Source: Mactra quadrangularis
Taxonomy: Eukaryota; Mollusca; Bivalvia; Venerida; Mactridae
NCBI GenBank assembly: GCA_025267735.1
Contig: CM046304.1
Location: 372,001 to 436,000, forward strand
Length of the DNA: 64,000 nt
Reading direction: 5' to 3'
How positions within the stretch are numbered: the stretch's first letter is position 1; the number at the start of each line of letters is the position of its first letter. The notes below the pieces were generated by a model. The model ran no database searches. It saw nothing but the letters and a program-made list of their open reading frames with translations, and was not told the DNA's origin. Shown here piece by piece: positions 13,701 to 32,821 of this stretch. The translations under genes were made by a program, and so were the position numbers.

Positions 13701-16700
13701 ACTCTACCATTTCCCCTTCAAAGCTAGCTTGACGGCAAGGGAGTGCAAGTGCTGTATTATATCTCTACTACACAGAGAAGTTCCCTAACTGAGACAGATA
13801 ACATGTTGTAAATCCTATGTTACATTACTTAATTGTCAAATTGAACCCTAGGACTCTTTGGACAACCACTTTCCTAATCTAAAATTTGTAGACAGGTGAT
13901 TAAGAATAAATAGATTTACTAATCAAAATTATACTGTTTTCTAGAGAAGAGAAGAGTTAATGGTTGAAGATAATAATGGTGATAATGATGATGATGATTG
14001 TGATGATGATAATGATGCACCACTACTACAACCAGGTTATATTATTTATTGATCTCCCTGTTTGGTGTAAAATTAGAAAATAACATACCATGTGATGAAC
14101 AGAATTAGAAAGTAACCACAACTCTACCTGGCTTTATTGTAGATTATTTCCCTTTGTAATATTTGCATTAAATTTTTTAATATGTTGGATATCTCTGTCA
14201 TTTATGGTCAGATCTTGATGGAAATCCGCCTTTAATGTGGTTTCCACATTACATTTCTTGTTTTATGAAACAACACAGTGTCAACATGTAAAATGTGAGA
14301 AAGTTTATATCAAAGTTTTCTTGCTCAAGGCTTCTGACTGAATTAGAGTTATTTATTTTACATATGATTCATTTATATTCCTTTTGGAATAATATAGTAT
14401 TTCATTGTTGTCTAGTAAAAACCTTGTAACTTTACCTTTTTAGCTCGACTTTACGAAGTAATGTAGAGCTCTCCTACTCGCCCCGGCGTCGGCGTCCGCG
14501 TCCGCGTCCGCGTCCACACTTCTGATTAAAGTTTTTGTGCAGTAAAATACTTTCTTCTATATCTTTGTTATTTCTTAAGATATTAACTTCAAACTTTAAA
14601 TATATGTTCCTTACTATCAACCACATCTCATGTGACAAGGTCCATAACTCCAAACACATTTTTTCAAGAATTATCTCCCCTTGAACTGATTGAAGTTTTT
14701 GTGCACAGATTAAAGTTTTTGTGCAGTAAAATACTTTCTTCTGTATCTTTGTTATTTCTTATGATATTAACTTCAAACTTTAAATATATGTTCCTTTCTA
14801 TCAACCACATCTCATGTGACATGGTCCATAACTCCGAATGCATTTTTTTCAGAATTATCTCCCCTTGAACTTAGAGTTTTCTTTAAAAAATGTTTGTTTT
14901 TACTGCAACTGTTTTATTTCTTTAGGTATTGATTTCAAACTTTAAATATATGTTCCTTATTATCAACCACATCTCATGTGACAAGGTTCATAACTCCGTA
15001 TACATTATTTTCAAAGTTATCCCCCTTGAACTTATAGTTTTCTTGAATAAATATTTGTTTTTACTGCAACTGTTTTATTTCTTTAGGTATTGACTTTAAA
15101 TATATGTTCCTTATTATCAACCACATCTCATGTGACAAGGTTCATAACTCCAAATATATTTTTTTCAGAATTATCTCCCCTTGAAATTAGAGTTTTCTTT
15201 AAAAAATGTTTGTTTTACTGCAACTGTTTTATTTCTTCAGGTATTGACTTCAAACTTTAGATATATGTTCCTTATTATCAACCACATCTCATGTGACAAG
15301 ATTCATAACTCCTTATACATTTTTTCAGAGTTATCCCCCTTGAACTTATAGTTTTCTATTTATTTCTTTTTTTTTTCTTTGAATTTGTTAAGGTTATATT
15401 TTCAAATTTTAAAATATGTATGTGCCTTATCATCAACCACATCTCCTGTGACAAACACTTACTAAGTCGAGCATGCTGTCTCCTCTGACAGCTCTTGTTG
15501 GATTTGAAGTTACGAGTTTTGACTCGAAAACAACAATTTATACATATTACATGTACTATGTTCTATGTGGACATGAAAGCTGACTACAAAAAATACTTTA
15601 CCGGGGTATGTACATGTATACATGTTAGGAAATTCTTGTTTATGAAAACTATAACAGTGTTGTATTTTCCTATCATTATATACTGGTAAACTATATTTTC
15701 AGATGATGATGATAATATTGATGATATTGGTGATTTAGTTGATGAGAATTTATTCCAAGCTATAGATAATGCTCTAGGACACAATGAATCATTTATGAAC
15801 CACCATGGACCACCATGTGAGCAAGGTATAGTTAGTTTTTCTCAACTGTCCATTGTTAGGGCGCCAGGACTTCGAATCTAGTTTGCCCACTGGATATCGA
15901 TTCAAAATCCCAAAAGGGGCAGTTATACCCTTACATGAAAATCAGACAATTATGTTGATTTTCTCTCAAGTAGTAAGGTAAATGGAGAAGTTGCCGTTCT
16001 TGTGGCATGACAGGTGAGTACTGGTTATAGACAATAGTCCAGGAGATCTATGTTAAGTGATTGTCATTGTATAATAACTTAAAAGTCAGATGACATGGTG
16101 TTAAATATACTCATTCACAGATTTCAACTTAAATATCAACTTTTTCTGAAACTATCAAAATTGTGGGGAAATATTTTTGGAAGCGGGAAAGTAGTGTTCT
16201 AATAATGACCATTTTAGTGCAAATTGACATACAACTACAAATGATGGTGTTGCATGTAGTAAATATCTACCCTGTATGTCAGAGTATAGACAATTTTAGT
16301 ACATTTTTGTGACTTTTATTTTGTATTTCATGCAAAATACAGGTCAGTTTGTCTTAAGATAATAAGAATTAATTATTATTTTTACACAATTACAGACACT
16401 GAATGGCATTTTGAAATTAAAAAATAATCCAAATCTGTGAACTAGTACCTTTAAACCGTGTATAAAGAAAATTCTGAACTGTCAAAGTTTGAAGAATTTC
16501 TTAGTGACTGATTATGTTCTCTTGTATCAGTAAGAATGTGAAGTTGACTCAGCAAGCAGACATCAAACTGCTAAGCAATTTGTCTGTTTTACTGAATAAA
16601 AGAAAATACTAGTGTGATAGTATGATTGTTAAACTTTTTAACTCACAAAGTCACTGTGAAATTTTAGGTACATGTATTGTGAATATATTCGAATACTAAA

Positions 16701-18745
16701 GACAAATATTAAAACATCAAAATTTGAATTCATTCCTGGCCCTACAATTTTTACTTGTCCTTGGCTTCGATCTAGTAGGTTAACTTAGGAAATGACTGTT
16801 GTTGAAAAGCCTTTGGGGGAGGGGCTCTAAAAAGTTAAATTCACAAGATTTTAAATATAACTCGTATAAACTCATTGTTTTATTTTTCTTCTATTTCACT
16901 CGACACAGATTTAGAAGACTGTACTGCTTATGAACAAATGGTACAGAAATATGTTGTAAGTATTGATCTAGATACTTTATCATGATATAATTATCGACGT
17001 TCCTCAACATCGATTTAAACAATTATCAAGATTTCAGCATTTTGTAGTTGTCACTGGTTGCCTTAAGCCAATTAAAACGATGCATTTGAGGTAACATGAT
17101 AAGAAAATAGCCATGAAGAAGAAAAAAAGGGGAGCATGAATGGACTCGTCTCCGTCATAAACAAGTCTGGCTAAAATCAAGCTGAATCATATAAATAGTG
17201 CCAAATGCTCATATAACAGAGTTATCTCTATAATTATATTGTGTGTGTTTTTTCAGCTTGATTTTATGAAAAGTGCTTAGAAATATGCTGGGTTTTTTTT
17301 TCAGGATGATTATATGAAAAGTGCTAAGAAATATGCTGGGTTTTTTTTCAGGATGATTATATGAAAAGTGCTAAGAAATATGCTGGGTTTTTTTTCAGGA
17401 TGATTATATGAAAAGTGCTAAGAAATATGCTGGGTTTTTTTTCAGGATGATTATATGAAAAGTGCTAAGAAATATGCTGGGTTTTTTTTCAGGATGATTA
17501 TATGAAAAGTGCTAAGAAATATGCTGGGTTTTTTTTCAGGATGATTATATGAAAAGTGCTAAGAAGTATGCTCATATAACAGAGTTATCTCGGAGGGTAT
17601 CAGAATGGGAAGATAAAGTTATACCACGACTAGAAGAGGAGGAGAATCATCCACCGTTTGATATCAATAATTATAGTACAAACATCATAGACGATCTTGA
17701 TGAAACTCGTACTATAAAATTTCAACAATTAGTTCAAGGAAAACCTTTATTTGAGATTTGTAGAACTTTTCTTGCTTCCTTGATGCTGGTGAGTGAATAC
17801 AATAGAACCTTCCCAAACCAGATCCCTCTCCAAACCAGACAAATTGTCCGGTCCGCATTTCTTTCCTATTTTTACCCCTCTAAACTGGATACCTCTGAAT
17901 TCCAGATACAACTTTTACAGAAATTTACTTCAATTTCAATGTAAATCTACCTCTGAAAACTGGACTTGGCGAGAATTACATTTAATTTGAACTTAGTGTG
18001 TTTAAGTTTTAAATATTGTTTAAATATAAACATCAATTTCTGTTAAAAATCACAGTTTTGGTACTGTGATGTCAAAGTTGATGAAATCAACTTTTCCTAT
18101 TGTTTATTCTTGTGTCTTATCCCCAGTCATCCATTTCAAAACATGACTCAGTTGCTAAATGGCTGCTTCTTAGGCCAAATTAAATGTCTCTTTTTTTTCA
18201 ATACCTAAATTCCCCTGTCCTTAAAGTTTTGTACTATGTTTTATTATTGCATTTTTGCAAGTCTCTTAAGTATTAAACCAGACATTCTGAAAAGTGTTTT
18301 GACATTACTGGACATTCGGTCCAGTGATCTTGGAAGAATCACTGGACCGAATCAGATTTCACTGGACTGGAAGAAATCATCAAAATGTCAATACGTCATG
18401 ACTTATCATTACTTTTTTTGGGTTGCTAATCAGTCATTACCATAACTTTTAACTGAGAACAAACATTAAAATTAGTTCAATACATACAAATAAATAAGAT
18501 AGAAAGGCCTATAGTTGTCCTCATTTTAATTTTAAAAAATGACATTTTACTGTTCCGCCAGTATTAAAGGTTCTTATATATACTCCATTATTACATTATT
18601 TCAGGCCAATACTACCAACGTAAGGATAAAAGAAAATCGTGAGTTAGCTGATGGAATGGATCAATTTGAATTAGAACTTTTATCAACTAGAAGACATTTT
18701 GAACAACTACAAGAATATGTAGCACCTTCATTGGTTGGAAAATAA
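4758..18745 (+). CDS. NCAPH2: Condensin-2 complex subunit H2 (NCAPH2), 16 coding exons
   Basis: Exons: 4758-4880, 5418-5575, 6468-6615, 7317-7396, 7892-8040, 9542-9607, 10447-10559, 11087-11152, 11501-11567, 12695-12805, 13345-13469, 13945-14035, 15703-15825, 16909-16955, 17540-17788, 18605-18745. All joins keep frame, giving 618 aa, close to the ~605 aa of vertebrate NCAPH2. Recognised blocks: N-terminal [20 protein letters not shown] and [27 protein letters not shown] (kleisin N-terminal SMC-binding region), [21 protein letters not shown], a basic centre, [11 protein letters not shown], then C-terminal [43 protein letters not shown] and [15 protein letters not shown] (winged-helix-like end). 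The family's role is kleisin of nuclear condensin II in mitotic chromosome compaction. Oddities: acidic linkers coded by GAT/AAT runs in several exons, and exon 15's acceptor is tandemly multiplied upstream. Confidence 0.95.
5062..5345. repeat. dispersed repeat, copy 2 of a ~280-bp pair
   Basis: Direct-orientation partner of 500-840, lying in NCAPH2 intron 1. Just upstream, 4975-5025 holds a short related stretch with ATCGAGAAATAAATATCGAT, resembling the element's internal ATAAATATC motif. Confidence 0.7.
6640..6885 (+). repeat. AGCCGG-family repeat (family D)
   Basis: Starts AGCCGGATTTTT, includes GTCAGATCTTTATG..ACTTCATACAATGATA and ACTCTACCTG, and ends GTGGTTTCCACATTACATTT. Six or more related copies lie in this window, all intronic (7485, 14075, 22563, 23446, 24140, 26150). 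Confidence 0.65.
7485..7825 (+). repeat. AGCCGG-family repeat (family D), longer copy
   Basis: In NCAPH2 intron 4. Starts AGCCAGATTTTTCAACG, carries the same GTCAGATCTT and GTGGTTTCCTCATTACATTT blocks as the 6640 copy, plus an extra GGATAATCTCCCTTTGTAAT segment. Confidence 0.65.
8059..8455 (+). mobile_element. MITE, CAATCT family, 397 bp with 9-bp target duplication
   Basis: Ends are CAATCTGATTAAAAC and, reverse-complemented, CAATCTCTGTAAACA, an imperfect terminal inverted repeat. It is flanked by exact 9-bp direct repeats GTTGTTTCT (8050-8058 and 8456-8464). The size and 9-bp duplication suggest a non-autonomous Mutator-like element. It sits 18 bp inside NCAPH2 intron 5, directly after the donor of exon 5. 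Related copies: 30357, 37929 and 49947. Confidence 0.85.
8866..9120. repeat. bivalve-type repeat with (GTCC)n end
   Basis: Contains TATACCCCCATCGAAGAAG facing GAGGGGGGTATAC (palindromic start), followed by CCTTGTCCGTCCGTCCGCCC. Ends of this type are familiar from bivalve repeats by general knowledge. The right border is uncertain. It lies in NCAPH2 intron 5. Confidence 0.5.
12161..12288. repeat. ~128-bp direct repeat, left copy
   Basis: Begins GAACTAGCCATCTTGTGGAA and ends GCACGGAACAG. It is repeated with modest divergence at 12532-12659, and the two copies exactly bracket an inverted-repeat element in NCAPH2 intron 9. Confidence 0.75.
12286..12533. mobile_element. 248-bp foldback MITE
   Basis: Long terminal inverted repeats of about 45 bp, starting CAGTGGTGCTTTTCAC and ending GTGAAAAGCACCACTG, continuing with AAAATTCTNACGAAAAAAA on each arm. 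Terminal CAGTGGTG is hAT-like, but no matching 8-bp target duplication was seen at its ends. Confidence 0.7.
12532..12659. repeat. ~128-bp direct repeat, right copy
   Basis: Partner of 12161-12288 in the same orientation, ending GCACAGAACAAG. Together with the MITE between them it forms a repeat-MITE-repeat unit just upstream of NCAPH2 exon 10. Confidence 0.75.
12891..13090 (+). repeat. tRNA-headed SINE, family C (head end)
   Basis: Head reads GCCCGGCTAGCTCAGTTGG (A box) and GTGAGTTCGATTCCCGGG (B box), like a tRNA gene. The anticodon arm does not form a clean cloverleaf and the unit continues into a non-tRNA body, so it is a tRNA-derived SINE and not a tRNA gene. Related to 37001, 55724, 27190 and 38985. 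Confidence 0.7.
13520..13760 (-). repeat. possible tRNA-derived repeat
   Basis: Read on the minus strand it has GAAGGGGAAATGGTAGAGTG (A-box-like) and GGGTTTTGAATCTCGGTTC (B-box-like) followed by body sequence. It is diverged and found once in this form. It lies in NCAPH2 intron 11. Confidence 0.4.
14075..14268 (+). repeat. AGCCGG-family repeat (family D), partial
   Basis: Carries AACATACCATGTGATGAACA, GTCAGATCTTGATG and GTGGTTTCCACATTACATTT as in the 6640 and 7485 copies, but lacks the 5' AGCCGG part. Confidence 0.6.
14442..15500 (+). repeat. AGCTCGAC element with six internal ~160-bp tandem units
   Basis: Left end AGCTCGACTTTACGAAG followed by a (GTCCGC)n-rich stretch; right end AAGTCGAGCATGCTGTCTCC then TGACAGCTCTTGTT. 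Between them the block CAACCACATCTCATGTGAC recurs at about 14619, 14803, 14965, 15119, 15280 and 15435, spaced 154-184 bp. The inverted AGCTCGACTT/AAGTCGAGC ends suggest a DNA element with an internal satellite-like core. It lies in NCAPH2 intron 12. Confidence 0.75.
15858..16060 (+). repeat. SINE family A, diverged copy
   Basis: Matches the family A body (AAAGGGGCAGTTATACCCTT, GACAATTATGTTGATTTTC, AGGTGAGTACTGGTTATAGA) with a degraded head. It lies in NCAPH2 intron 13. Confidence 0.55.
17258..17575 (+). repeat. 47-bp tandem repeat containing a 3' splice site and exon 15 start
   Basis: Units begin at 17305, 17352, 17399, 17446, 17493 and 17540, the last being the real start of NCAPH2 exon 15. 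A degenerate unit starts at 17258. Each 47-bp unit has 36 bases copying the exon start (coding [11 protein letters not shown]) and an 11-base poly-T/CAG acceptor. The copies are near identical, pointing to recent expansion or homogenisation. 47 is not a multiple of 3, so splicing to any upstream acceptor shifts frame and meets a stop soon after the next unit starts. Confidence 0.95.
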
Positions 18746-19560
18746 TGTGAAAATTTTATAGTGTCAATTTTGTTAGTGATAACTAAGCTGTTGATGTCAT
18801 AGGCCGGTACGATTCAGAGATAAAAATGCTATGTATAAATATGTACAGTGTAGTTGACATAGAAATGGAAAAAAATACTATAGATCTATGTTGATGAAAT
18901 TTTGTAACATTTGAAAGAAACGTAATGATGCATTATAATTGCAATTGTTATACATCTACTTGCATGTTAGGATATTTTTTTAACTTCCTAAAGTATGACA
19001 TTGTATATTAGGTTTATTTCAACTTCTATTGTGTATCAAATTAGAAATCATGGGTTCAAAATCGCTTTAGAACTTTCTTCCTATTGGAATGGGTTAATGA
19101 TGAATTTGATTGTTGCAGCCTTAGTTATTGATCTATATAAGTTATTGTTAATTATTTATTTTTATGGAAGCATGATATTTTTCATCTCTATGGAGCTATT
19201 CCTCTTTGTAAGTATAGTGCGACAATATTAACCCGAGCTTGAACTAATTCATTATAATAATTACACATTTCACTCACATTAAATCGCGAGTGACCGTATG
19301 TGTGTATACAATTATACACATAATAAACAACCTATGTGACTATAAATCAATTTTGTAAACATGGCATGTTATTGTACTTTAAATTTTGACACATTATTTA
19401 TTTGGAGAAACATGTAAGTCAGCAATATTGTGGCACAGTTTCAAAGTATTTATTCTAATGAAAACAAAATTAATTGTTTAGTATGTGTAGTTTGTCGAAA
19501 GCTTCTGATAAAGCGCAAATTAAAAATGAAGACAAAAATAGGCAGTAAACACTGAGTTTT
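18746..19560. other. NCAPH2 3' untranslated region and spacer
   Basis: AT-rich, with no open frame of note after the NCAPH2 stop at 18743-18745. An AATAAA hexamer at 19992-19997 could end a long 3' UTR, but nearer weaker signals exist. No repeat family was recognised in this stretch. Confidence 0.35.
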
Positions 19561-19567
19561 ATATACT

Positions 19568-19765
19568 CTTGCATAAAGGTCAAGCTCAGGTTAATATACT
19601 CTTGCATAAAGGTCAAGCTCAGGTTAATATATTCTTGCATAAAGGTCAAGCTCAGGTTAATATATTCTTGCATAAAGGTCAAGCTCAGGTTAATATATTC
19701 TTGCATAAAGGTCAAGCTCAGGTTAATATATTCTTGCATAAAGGCCAAGCTCAGGTTAATATTGT
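19568..19765. repeat. 33-bp minisatellite, six units
   Basis: Units start at 19568, 19601, 19634, 19667, 19700 and 19733 (CTTGCATAAAGGTCAAGCTC plus AGGTTAATATATT). The unit is 11 codons, so both strands stay open across the array. This looks like a repeat artefact and not a gene. A single diverged unit occurs in inverted orientation at 30247-30285 in a TTLL1 intron. Confidence 0.9.
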
Positions 19766-20086
19766 CGGACTATACTAAACAAGATAAATAGAAGAAACAA
19801 TGTAGTGACAGCAGGCTGTCTTTTTCAAGCTTAAAATGTAGTTAGACATTGTTAGTTTGTGTGACTGGGCAAATAGGATATTGTAATGGGTACATATCTA
19901 TTACTATTGTTTTTTTATACTGGGTTTAACCCCATGTCAACACAAATTAAAATTATTTTGCCAAGTTTGTTATATTATAATTGTCATTGAAAATAAAACT
20001 ATATTATTGATTATTTGTTCTTCCTTTTATTCTTTCTTTTAAGGATTTATACCAATAACTCAGTACTTTATAGTCACTGATGAACA

Positions 20087-20445
20087 CATTCGGAAACTCT
20101 TCAGTCATTCGCTGCGAATAACCATAGACATATTTAGAGGCCATTTTGGAACTACCAGTGTTGAAGGAAACAAAAACACTATCGTTAAGGCATTAAGTGA
20201 TGTTTTGTTTTTAGTCCATAATTTGAAATAACACAGTTCAATGCTATCACTGAACAATATTTGGTTCAATGTATAATATAAAAATATGTTTTGACAAAGA
20301 TCTGTGTGTACACTACAAAAAACTATTTTGCATAACCAGTATGTGCTTCGCCTGGCATAGGTAGTAAAAACCAAGCAGCCAGGATAGACCCCCCACAAAT
20401 CCTTCCTAGATTGTTTATTCATGAAAGGTCAAGGTGTTCCAAATG
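20087..20445 (+). mobile_element. MITE, CATTCGGAAC family, 359 bp with exact 9-bp target duplication
   Basis: Termini CATTCGGAAACTCTT and AGGTGTTCCAAATG are inverted repeats. Flanks are the exact 9-bp repeat TGATGAACA (20078-20086 and 20446-20454). A second copy in opposite orientation lies at 28490-28849, also with an exact 9-bp duplication. This is the behaviour of a Mutator-like MITE. Confidence 0.88.
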
Positions 20446-20914
20446 TGATGAACAGTGTTATAATGTTCAGCGCTATAACAAGTTTGGCTTGAACTCTAAC
20501 TACTACTTGGTCATTACCTTAAACCACTAGCTCAGAACTAGTAAAACTTGTTTGGGGCCAAACTCCTCACAGCGCTTACATCATGGTTTTCTACTTAACC
20601 ACTGCCAACACTTAAATCACGTTTGACTAAATTCAAGATAAACAGTTCCATTCTGGGAATCAATCACAACTCCTGGATGCACAGTTAAACATAGGAAGTT
20701 AGATGGGTTTGACTTTTTGATGGCTTTTTTAATTGACAAATCTAATGACACAATAGATTTTATTCAGAACTCAATGATGGGGTTTTCCAGCAGATAAAAT
20801 TGTACCAGATTTACATGTGTGGAACAAAGTAGAAATAGATATAGGATTTAACCTGTGTTGCATACTTTTCAGCAATATGTAAAATAATTTCACTCTGCAC
20901 AGTTGTAGCTGGTA

Positions 20915-21157
20915 TTGTTCGTTTTTTCTCAACCGTCAGAACATGAATAATTTCACGGTGAATGCGTTTATTAAAATCATTGGTGTAATACATCCATGAG
21001 TTTCCGAAAGCGTGTATTATGATCAAGCTAAGCTGTTTATGCCGTATGATATGTTTTAGTCGAGATATTTTTAATAACAATTAGGCCACCAGTACAAAAA
21101 ATTCATTCAGTTACCGTGAAATTATTCTAGCTTTGACAGTTGAGAAAAAACGGACAA
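20915..21157. mobile_element. Tc1/mariner-like MITE, ~243 bp
   Basis: Terminal inverted repeats of roughly 50 bp (TTGTTCGTTTTTTCTCAAC ... GTTGAGAAAAAACGGACAA), each continuing with a TGAATAATTTCACGGT-like block, flanked by TA. The related copy at 47282-47518 is also flanked by TA. Confidence 0.8.
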
Positions 21158-21269
21158 TACAAACAAATGCTATTTGGCCGGAAAAGCCTATTAGTTCGAA
21201 TTTGAGCTTTTCGTTGTAGCGAGTTCCTTTCATATCCTTCAGATTAGTTGAAGTCTTAAAATTACATAG

Positions 21270-21570
21270 GTAGATCTAGCAGGGGTTAGGACCCACCCCC
21301 CTGAAATTTCCAAAATGTACCCTTCCATGAGTGTATTTTTAATGTTAGCCATTTTCAAGTAGCATGAGGCATTTTTCTTGTGCTCCCTTTGCTCGCCTTT
21401 TTGCTTAACATAGATGCAATGGTTATTTTTTTTATTATTAATATGTTGCATTATTCCGCAAACAGTGTATAATGTGGTTGTGGTTCAAAAGTTTGAATCC
21501 TCCCCTGTAGAAAAAGTTTGGACCCCCCCCCCCCCCTAGAAAACATTCCTGGATCCACCCCTGAATCAAA
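21270..21570. repeat. GGATCCACCCCTG-ended repeat
   Basis: Right end AACATTCCTGGATCCACCCC follows a poly-C run and ends CTG; the left part has GGACCCACCCCCCTGAAAT. A related, inverted copy is at 52125-52395 (left end GGGGCGGATCCACTA). Short non-autonomous element of unknown class. Confidence 0.5.
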
Positions 21571-22035
21571 TCAAGGGATCATAGTTCAAAGTAAGACACA
21601 TTATCAACTGAGCTAACCAGATAAAATATAAGACAAAAGAAATAAGCAAAGATCATATTTTGATATAAAAATATATTTTATCACAATTTATACACTATCA
21701 CATGAAATCTAACATAAAACAATAAATTGTCATAAATATTTGTGATAAAAGCAACTGATGAACAAAACAAATCATGATTCAAAAATGTACAATCAAATGA
21801 ATTTTACATTTATAATTCAAGTGTAAAAAATGAGATGTGATTTTGATTGGAATCACAATGTGATAAAGTCACCCTTAAAAAATTTAAGTAGCTTTCAGCA
21901 GGATAAACACTTTCCAAATCCCAAAATCATGAACCTATGTTACTTAGTTAGTCTAGAAATCTTGTAGCATACACACAAACACTAAATAACAAAGGTAAAA
22001 TTATTGATAAAAAATTTGCGTTTGAAAATTTTCAA

Positions 22036-22205
22036 GCAGTGTTACAATTCATTCATTTGTCAGTGGTGCATTTATAAACCCAGCTGATTTAAATACTCAC
22101 TATGTACTTTTGTACGCACGATCAATAAAAATAGTTATGTAACTATGTACAGGGAATATGGAGCATACATTGAGTATTTAAATCAGTGGGGTTAATGTGT
22201 GTGTC
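22036..22205. repeat. 'TGCTGATTTAAATACTC' repeat
   Basis: Contains the recurring blocks CAGTGGTGCATTTATAAACC and GAGTATTTAAATCAG in inverted arrangement around a core. Copies or half-copies occur at 40620, 41880, 42862, 44100-44700, 47135, 55590 and 56020. Confidence 0.6.
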
Positions 22206-22380
22206 AATAACAGTTTAATCAATTTTAACAATATCTATAAGATAATTTTACTATCTGTTCAAGTAACATCCAATGTCTGAATGTTTTTCACACAATTGAA
22301 TCAACATCCATTCTTGTTTGGTTAATGTATTTTTAACGGACAGAATTTTTAACAAGTCATCAACTTGTCGAAGAAGCCGA

Positions 22381-31573
<9,193 letters not shown>

Positions 31574-31904
31574 TTAGTTTCCTGTAAAATAACATGTGAA
31601 TTTTTTAAACTTTAATTCTGTATTTCTTTTTCAAGTTAATATATGGTTATATATGCAATGAAATGAATAATAAAATAATAATAAAATAAATAACTAAAGA
31701 AATGTTGCAAAAGTACGAATCTATTTGGGTGCGAATCACCACTGTAACAACCCTTTTAGTCTGCTGTTGATTACAACTGATCAAAGTCACTACGCAACAG
31801 TTTAAAGTTTTTTAACCAATTCAAATTGATGTAAGCTAAACAGATCAATAAAATACCTGTTGTCAACAATTCATCTTCGACTTCGTAAAATTGTTTACAC
31901 TGGA

Positions 31905-32030
31905 GACGTTAGTTGACCGGAAACAAGACGTTTCGACCCAAGACATTTCGACCCCAAACAATTTATGGGAGACGTTTCGACCCAAAGACATTTCGACCCC
32001 AGAGTTGAGACATTTCGATCACAGTTTATA
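31905..32030. repeat. tandem GACRTTTCGACCC motif
   Basis: Five or so copies of a 13-15 bp motif (GACATTTCGACCCC / GACGTTTCGACCC) in the TTLL1-DCAF7 spacer. The arrangement resembles the GACAACTCAACCC series at 1315. Confidence 0.65.
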
Positions 32031-32047
32031 TAATGCTCTAAGTTGAT

Positions 32048-32207
32048 ACTATACTGTACTGTACTGTACTGTACTGTACTGTACTGTACTGTACCGTACC
32101 GTACCGTACCGTACCGTACCGTACCGTACCGTACCGTGCCGTACCGTACCGTACCGTACCGTACCGTACCGTACCATACCATACCATACCATACTATACT
32201 ATACTAT
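32048..32207. repeat. graded pentanucleotide array (ACTAT/ACTGT/ACCGT/ACCAT)
   Basis: In order: 1 ACTAT, 8 ACTGT, 16 ACCGT (one GCCGT), 4 ACCAT, 3 ACTAT, with no interruption. Variants are sorted into blocks that differ by one base from their neighbours. Confidence 0.95.
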
Positions 32208-32220
32208 ATATAGATATACA

Positions 32221-32356
32221 GTTTACCGTACAATACTGAATATATTTGAACTCGTAAACAGCTTGAAAAGTCATATTGGACTCGCCTATTGGCTCGTCCA
32301 AAATGACTTTTCAAGCTGAGTACTCGTCCAAATATATTTCCGTATTGTACAGTAAA
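32221..32356. repeat. ~136-bp hairpin between the two pentanucleotide arrays
   Basis: Inverted repeat with arms of roughly 60 bases: TTTACCGTACAATACTGAAT ... ATTTCCGTATTGTACAGTAA, and closer in CAGCTTGAAAAGTCAT ... ATGACTTTTCAAGCTG. A perfect small MITE shape with a loop at about 32285-32297. Confidence 0.85.
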
Positions 32357-32373
32357 ATGTTTAATAACCTATA

Positions 32374-32488
32374 AATACAATACAATGCAATGCAATGCAA
32401 TGCAATGCAACGCAACGCAACGCAACACAACACAACACAACACAACACAACACAACACAACACAACACAATACAATACAAAACAAAAC
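32374..32488. repeat. graded pentanucleotide array (AATAC/AATGC/AACGC/AACAC)
   Basis: In order: 2 AATAC, 5 AATGC, 3 AACGC, 9 AACAC, 2 AATAC, 2 AAAAC. As in the neighbouring array, each block differs from the next by one base. Confidence 0.95.
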
Positions 32489-32819
32489 AATTAAATATAA
32501 TACATATATATAAATCCAAAAATCGTCGTTTGAATATACTATAATTTTGGGTGAAACATAAGTTTAAACTTATATTTTTATCTAAACGTTTTGAATCAGT
32601 TTAATTTGTAGTAATAAAAAATGGAGAAATACCAAAGAAATGTACTCAGAGTATGTTTTAATGTATTTCTATGTTTGTTAATAAATACTGTGTAGCTTAA
32701 AATATATTTAAATCTAATTTTTTATTCATCAAATCCGTCATAACTTACAATATAAAATAAAATATTGACGATTAATAGCCTTTCATGTGAATAATCAATA
32801 CAAATATATAAATAATTAA

Positions 32820-32821
<2 letters not shown>

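Noticed and set aside
19300..19770. CRISPR-like array or other prokaryotic-type system
   Set aside because: Direct repeats here have no unique spacers, and the window is clearly animal nuclear DNA with spliceosomal introns.
19470..19778. Proteins with 11-residue repeats on both strands (LHKGQAQVNIF / FMQEYINLSLT)
   Set aside because: They come only from the 33-bp minisatellite, whose length is a multiple of 3; no splice or promoter evidence.
31895..32182. Minus-strand frame with repeated VRYGT residues
   Set aside because: Translation of the pentanucleotide array only.
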